Source: Bacillota bacterium (lineage in GTDB: Bacteria; Bacillota; Clostridia; Oscillospirales; Acutalibacteraceae). Taken from it: a stretch of DNA of 17,535 nt. A model generated the notes under the pieces. The model saw only the letters and a list, made by a program, of their open reading frames with translations. It was not told the DNA's origin and did not search any database. Made by a program: the position numbers and the translations under genes. Of the stretch, positions 15,188-17,535 are shown one piece after another (the first letter of the stretch is position 1; each line of letters starts with the position of its first letter). The stretch lies in contig JAEWUH010000151.1 of the NCBI GenBank assembly GCA_023397245.1, positions 1 through 17,535 of the forward strand, given 5' to 3'.

Positions 15188-15214
15188 AAAAAGGACGCCA
15201 AAGGCGTCCTTTTT
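15188..15214. terminator. Strong bidirectional intrinsic terminator
   Basis: GGACGCC (15193-15199), loop AAA, GGCGTCC (15203-15209), flanked by A5 and T5 that extend the stem. It ends the DUF2442 transcript on the plus strand and would also work on the minus strand. Confidence 0.92.
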
Positions 15215-15517
15215 ATATGTGTCATTTGCTCAATTTAGGCGCAAACCTGACGCGGGCATAAACAAAACAGTTTCCCCAATCGTGTGGAGCGTGAATTGCG
15301 TACAGGCTCAGCCTGTTGAAAGTTAGGTAATAAAAGATGCCGAAATAGGAGCGAAACTTCTGCACTGTTTATCTCTTTATTGGAAAAATTTCATTACCTT
15401 CCAATAAATCATCATTTGAAGATAATGTATTGTCAAACAGCACGGTCGCAGCGAAGAGAAACAGTTCGACGGTACCGTCGCGGCACCCATAGCCAAAACA
15501 ACCAGTACAAATAACCG
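15215..15517. other. Gene-free region downstream of the sirtuin gene, with dyads
   Basis: About 300 bases with no credible gene. It contains three inverted repeats: ACAGGCT-C-AGCCTGT (15302-15316), TTTATTGGAA / TTCCAATAAA (15376-15385 / 15399-15408) and the perfect 14-base palindrome CGACGGTACCGTCG (15467-15480). None has a T-run fit for termination of the sirtuin transcript. It may be the remnant of a mobile element, but no element end or transposase fragment is recognisable. Confidence 0.45.
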
Positions 15518-16423
15518 CTAGCTTTTCGGTATCGGCGGATTGATGCTGTCTGTATGATAAAAAGTCCGTGCCGCCAAAATTCTGCGAAGCGTTTGCCGGA
15601 TGTCGGCGTCAACACAAACAGATCGCTCTTTTATTTCAGCGGGTACAAAGGTATCCCCCAGATTGATGCAGACAAATACGGCGTCGGGGTTCTGATACGT
15701 CATTTGCCAGAACGGATATTTGATAATAGACGGAGTATTCATTCCGACGCCAAGTTCAAGGTAAAGAATATGCCCCTTTCTGTGCCTGCGGATATAATCC
15801 TCATAATGTTTTTTGGCAATATGCCAGCCGTCATCCTCTACAAATTGATCGTCGCTGCGGAGGTTCAGCGTGAACGGCTTTCCGCAGTCCGGGCATTTGG
15901 GAATCAGCTCAACCGGAATCCTCAGGTTGTTCTGCTGCATAACCATGCGGCGGATGCTTTCCTCATTGTCAAATGTCTTTCGGCAATGAGAGCATTGGAA
16001 CAGGCCGTAATCGCCCTGTGTATAAAACAGCCTCTGCTTGTCAAATCCCGCAAGCTGAAATTGATGATCCACATTGGTGGTCAGTACAAAATAGTCCTTA
16101 TCCTTTGCAAGCTCCAGTAAATCGAGATACGTCCCGCGGGCAGGCTGATCGTAGCGGTTCAGACAAATCATACGGCTCCAGTACGCCCAGAATTCTTCCG
16201 GTGTTTCAAACGGATAAAATCCGCCCGAATACATATCGTGAACACCATATTCCTGCTCAAAATCGGCAAAATTTGTGTTAAACCGTTCCCCGTCATAAAC
16301 CATCCCTGCGGAGGCGGACAGTCCCGCTCCCGCGCCGACCAGAACCGTGTCGGCCAACTCAAGTTCCGCTTTGAGCCGACAGAAGCTTTCTGTATTGCCG
16401 CTCGTCTTCGTCCCTGTAGACAT
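15518..16423 (-). CDS. Class M sirtuin (SirTM-type), protein ADP-ribosyltransferase
   Basis: Sir2-fold NAD-dependent enzyme of 301 residues. GAGAGLSASAG at 30-40 is the NAD-binding loop, TTNVDHQF at 115-122 replaces the TQN-x-D-x-L-H of deacetylases, and Q136 (YTQGDYG) stands where the catalytic His-Gly is found. Two zinc Cys pairs are present (C144/C147, C177/C180). These replacements and the linkage to a zinc macrodomain mark the class M sirtuins, which are known to ADP-ribosylate proteins (lipoylated GcvH-L in described systems). ATG 16423 has GAAGGT 8 bases upstream and lies 65 bases inside the macrodomain gene, so translation is coupled. A later start would remove the NAD loop. The true substrate here is unknown. 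Confidence 0.93.
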   Translation of the reverse strand: MSTGTKTSGNTESFCRLKAELELADTVLVGAGAGLSASAGMVYDGERFNTNFADFEQEYGVHDMYSGGFYPFETPEEFWAYWSRMICLNRYDQPARGTYLDLLELAKDKDYFVLTTNVDHQFQLAGFDKQRLFYTQGDYGLFQCSHCRKTFDNEESIRRMVMQQNNLRIPVELIPKCPDCGKPFTLNLRSDDQFVEDDGWHIAKKHYEDYIRRHRKGHILYLELGVGMNTPSIIKYPFWQMTYQNPDAVFVCINLGDTFVPAEIKERSVCVDADIRQTLRRILAARTFYHTDSINPPIPKS

Positions 16424-17138
16424 TGAATATTACCTTCATTCCCTTGGGCTTATCCCGTTTTACGGTACCGATTGCGATCTCCGCCGCCCTTCCCTGCGGA
16501 AATCCAAATACACCGGTTGAAATACAGCAAAACGCAATGCTGCCAAGACCTTTTTCGGCGGCAAGCGCCAGACAACTTTTGTAGCAGTCGGCAAGCTCAT
16601 ATTCCTGAGACTTTTTCAGCCTGCCTGATACGATTGGCCCGACTGTGTGCAGAATGTACTTTGCGGGAAGATTGTATCCTCCTGTAATTTTGGCCTGCCC
16701 CGTCGGTTCCTCATGCCCTTGTTCCGCCATCAAACGGCTGCACTCCTCCCGAAGCTGTATGCCTGCATAGGTATGAATACAGTTGTCGATACAGTTATGG
16801 CAGGGCCAAAAGCACCCAGTCATTCCACTGTTCGCGGCATTGACAATCGCGTCGGCGGCAAGACGGGTAATATCGCCCTGCCAGAGATAAAGGTCATTGC
16901 CCATATATTCTGTATCGCCGAGCCGTACGACTCCCCGCTCTTTTGAAAGCTCCTGCAAATATTCATCCTGAATTTTCAGGTATTCGTCCGTGACAGGCTG
17001 CGGCGGCCGGATGTTCACCAGAGAGCGATAAAGTTGGAATTTTTCGTCGCTGCTGTGCGGAAGAGAAACCGAGCCGCTGTCACGGCGTTCGGAAAGCAGG
17101 TATTCAATCAGCCACAGCAGGCGTCGCTTCTGTGTCAT
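16359..17138 (-). CDS. Zinc-type macrodomain ADP-ribosylhydrolase
   Basis: A 259-residue protein of the sirtuin-linked zinc macrodomain family, which removes the modification made by SirTM. A helical N-terminal extension (1-80) with the family pattern LVNIRPPQP and LKIQDEYLQE precedes the macro fold. Visible: LWQGDITRLAADAIVNAANS at 85-104, the zinc/catalytic segment GCFWPCHNCIDNCIH at 108-122, TGQAKITGGYNLPAKYILHT from 146 and CISTGVFGFP at 205-214. ATG 17138 follows the ferredoxin-like gene's stop by 2 bases, with GAGGT inside that gene. Its 3' end overlaps the sirtuin start by 65 bases, an unusually long coupling overlap. Confidence 0.95.
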   Translation of the reverse strand: MTQKRRLLWLIEYLLSERRDSGSVSLPHSSDEKFQLYRSLVNIRPPQPVTDEYLKIQDEYLQELSKERGVVRLGDTEYMGNDLYLWQGDITRLAADAIVNAANSGMTGCFWPCHNCIDNCIHTYAGIQLREECSRLMAEQGHEEPTGQAKITGGYNLPAKYILHTVGPIVSGRLKKSQEYELADCYKSCLALAAEKGLGSIAFCCISTGVFGFPQGRAAEIAIGTVKRDKPKGMKVIFNVYRDEDERQYRKLLSAQSGT

Positions 17139-17140
17139 AC

Positions 17141-17535
17141 TTATAACCTCACGATTGCGTTTGCGGGGCAGGCCTCAAAGCAGGCACCGCAATGCAGACA
17201 GTGTTCCGACTGAATACAGTAAGGGGAGCCTTCCATAATACATTGCTGCGGACAAGCACCTATGCAGGTGCCACACCCAACGCAGACATTTGTAATGTGG
17301 TATCCTTTCATCGTTTGCCTTCCGTCCCCCATTGTATAGGTTTCGCGAAAAATAGGGTTTACGCCAAGATTGAAATATTCGATCTCCATATCCCTAATGC
17401 AGAAGATGATGCCGATTTTTCTGGTTTCGCCCGGATAGACGTTGGCAAGATACGGCTGTTCTTCAAAAATGACGTCCATCCACTTTTTCTGTTCTTCCTC
17501 CGGCGCAGGAACAGCCTTTCCCGACAGGCGGATCA
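17141..17535 (-). CDS. 4Fe-4S ferredoxin-domain protein with split-barrel N-terminal part, 5' end outside window
   Basis: The reading frame is open to the window edge; about 130 codons are visible. C-terminal two-cluster ferredoxin domain: CVGCGTCIGACP and CLHCGACFEACP bind two 4Fe-4S clusters. Upstream of it, IRLSGKAVPAPEEEQKKW (at the edge) and PYLANVYPGETRKIGIIFCI resemble the flavin-binding pyridoxamine-phosphate-oxidase-like split barrel found fused to ferredoxin in Clostridia; that part is inferred from an incomplete domain. It is the first visible gene of the operon with the macrodomain and sirtuin genes, 2 bases from the former. It could supply electrons or act as a target or sensor; its true start is outside the window. 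Confidence 0.85.
   Translation of the reverse strand, partial: IRLSGKAVPAPEEEQKKWMDVIFEEQPYLANVYPGETRKIGIIFCIRDMEIEYFNLGVNPIFRETYTMGDGRQTMKGYHITNVCVGCGTCIGACPQQCIMEGSPYCIQSEHCLHCGACFEACPANAIVRL

Noticed and set aside
1..17535. tRNA, rRNA, CRISPR arrays, transposase or phage genes
   Set aside because: No cloverleaf or rRNA-like sequence, no regularly spaced repeat-spacer array and no transposase or integrase frame was seen on either strand.

Overview
The window reads as a chromosomal segment of a spore-forming member of the Clostridia, probably in the Oscillospiraceae/Ruminococcaceae group. The reasons are the block yqfC-yqfD-phoH-ybeY-dgkA-era-yqzL-recO in Bacillus/Clostridium order, sporulation genes of endospore formers (yqfC, yqfD, ylbJ), purine-rich Shine-Dalgarno sites, and moderately high GC outside the AT-rich regulatory gaps. 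The species cannot be named from this sequence.

Layout. (1) 1-2355, minus: mutS2, missing only its last few codons at the window edge. (2) 2468-4857, minus: metallophosphoesterase, GNAT acetyltransferase, recO, and a small yqzL-family gene that overlaps the start of recO. (3) 4987-9909, minus: era, dgkA, ybeY, phoH, yqfD and yqfC. Compared with Bacillus subtilis, pgpH (between phoH and ybeY) and cdd (between dgkA and era) are absent. The cdd position holds a ~470-base non-coding stretch built of direct and inverted repeats. (4) 10031-11089, plus: a YlbJ-like sporulation membrane protein, divergent from yqfCD, which has a good sigma-E-type promoter. (5) 11377-12014, plus: two small cysteine-rich genes. 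(6) 12213-14693, minus: a large MalT/LuxR-type STAND regulator, ending in a strong terminator. (7) 14911-15159, plus: a DUF2442 gene behind a palindrome-rich divergent promoter region and ahead of a strong terminator. (8) 15518-17535, minus: an operon of a 4Fe-4S/flavin-type protein (partial), a zinc-type macrodomain protein and a class M sirtuin.

How the genes work together. Block 3 is housekeeping for ribosome and rRNA maturation (era, ybeY, phoH), recombination (recO), lipid recycling (dgkA) and mother-cell sporulation (yqfC, yqfD). Block 8 is the most unusual part. The sirtuin has the class M signature, with Gln where sirtuins have the catalytic His, and its start lies 65 bases inside the macrodomain gene. 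Class M sirtuins are known protein ADP-ribosyltransferases and their paired zinc macrodomains remove the mark, so the pair looks like a reversible ADP-ribosylation switch. The neighbour is a ferredoxin-like redox protein; no lipoyl-carrier gene, the usual substrate in described operons, is visible inside the window.
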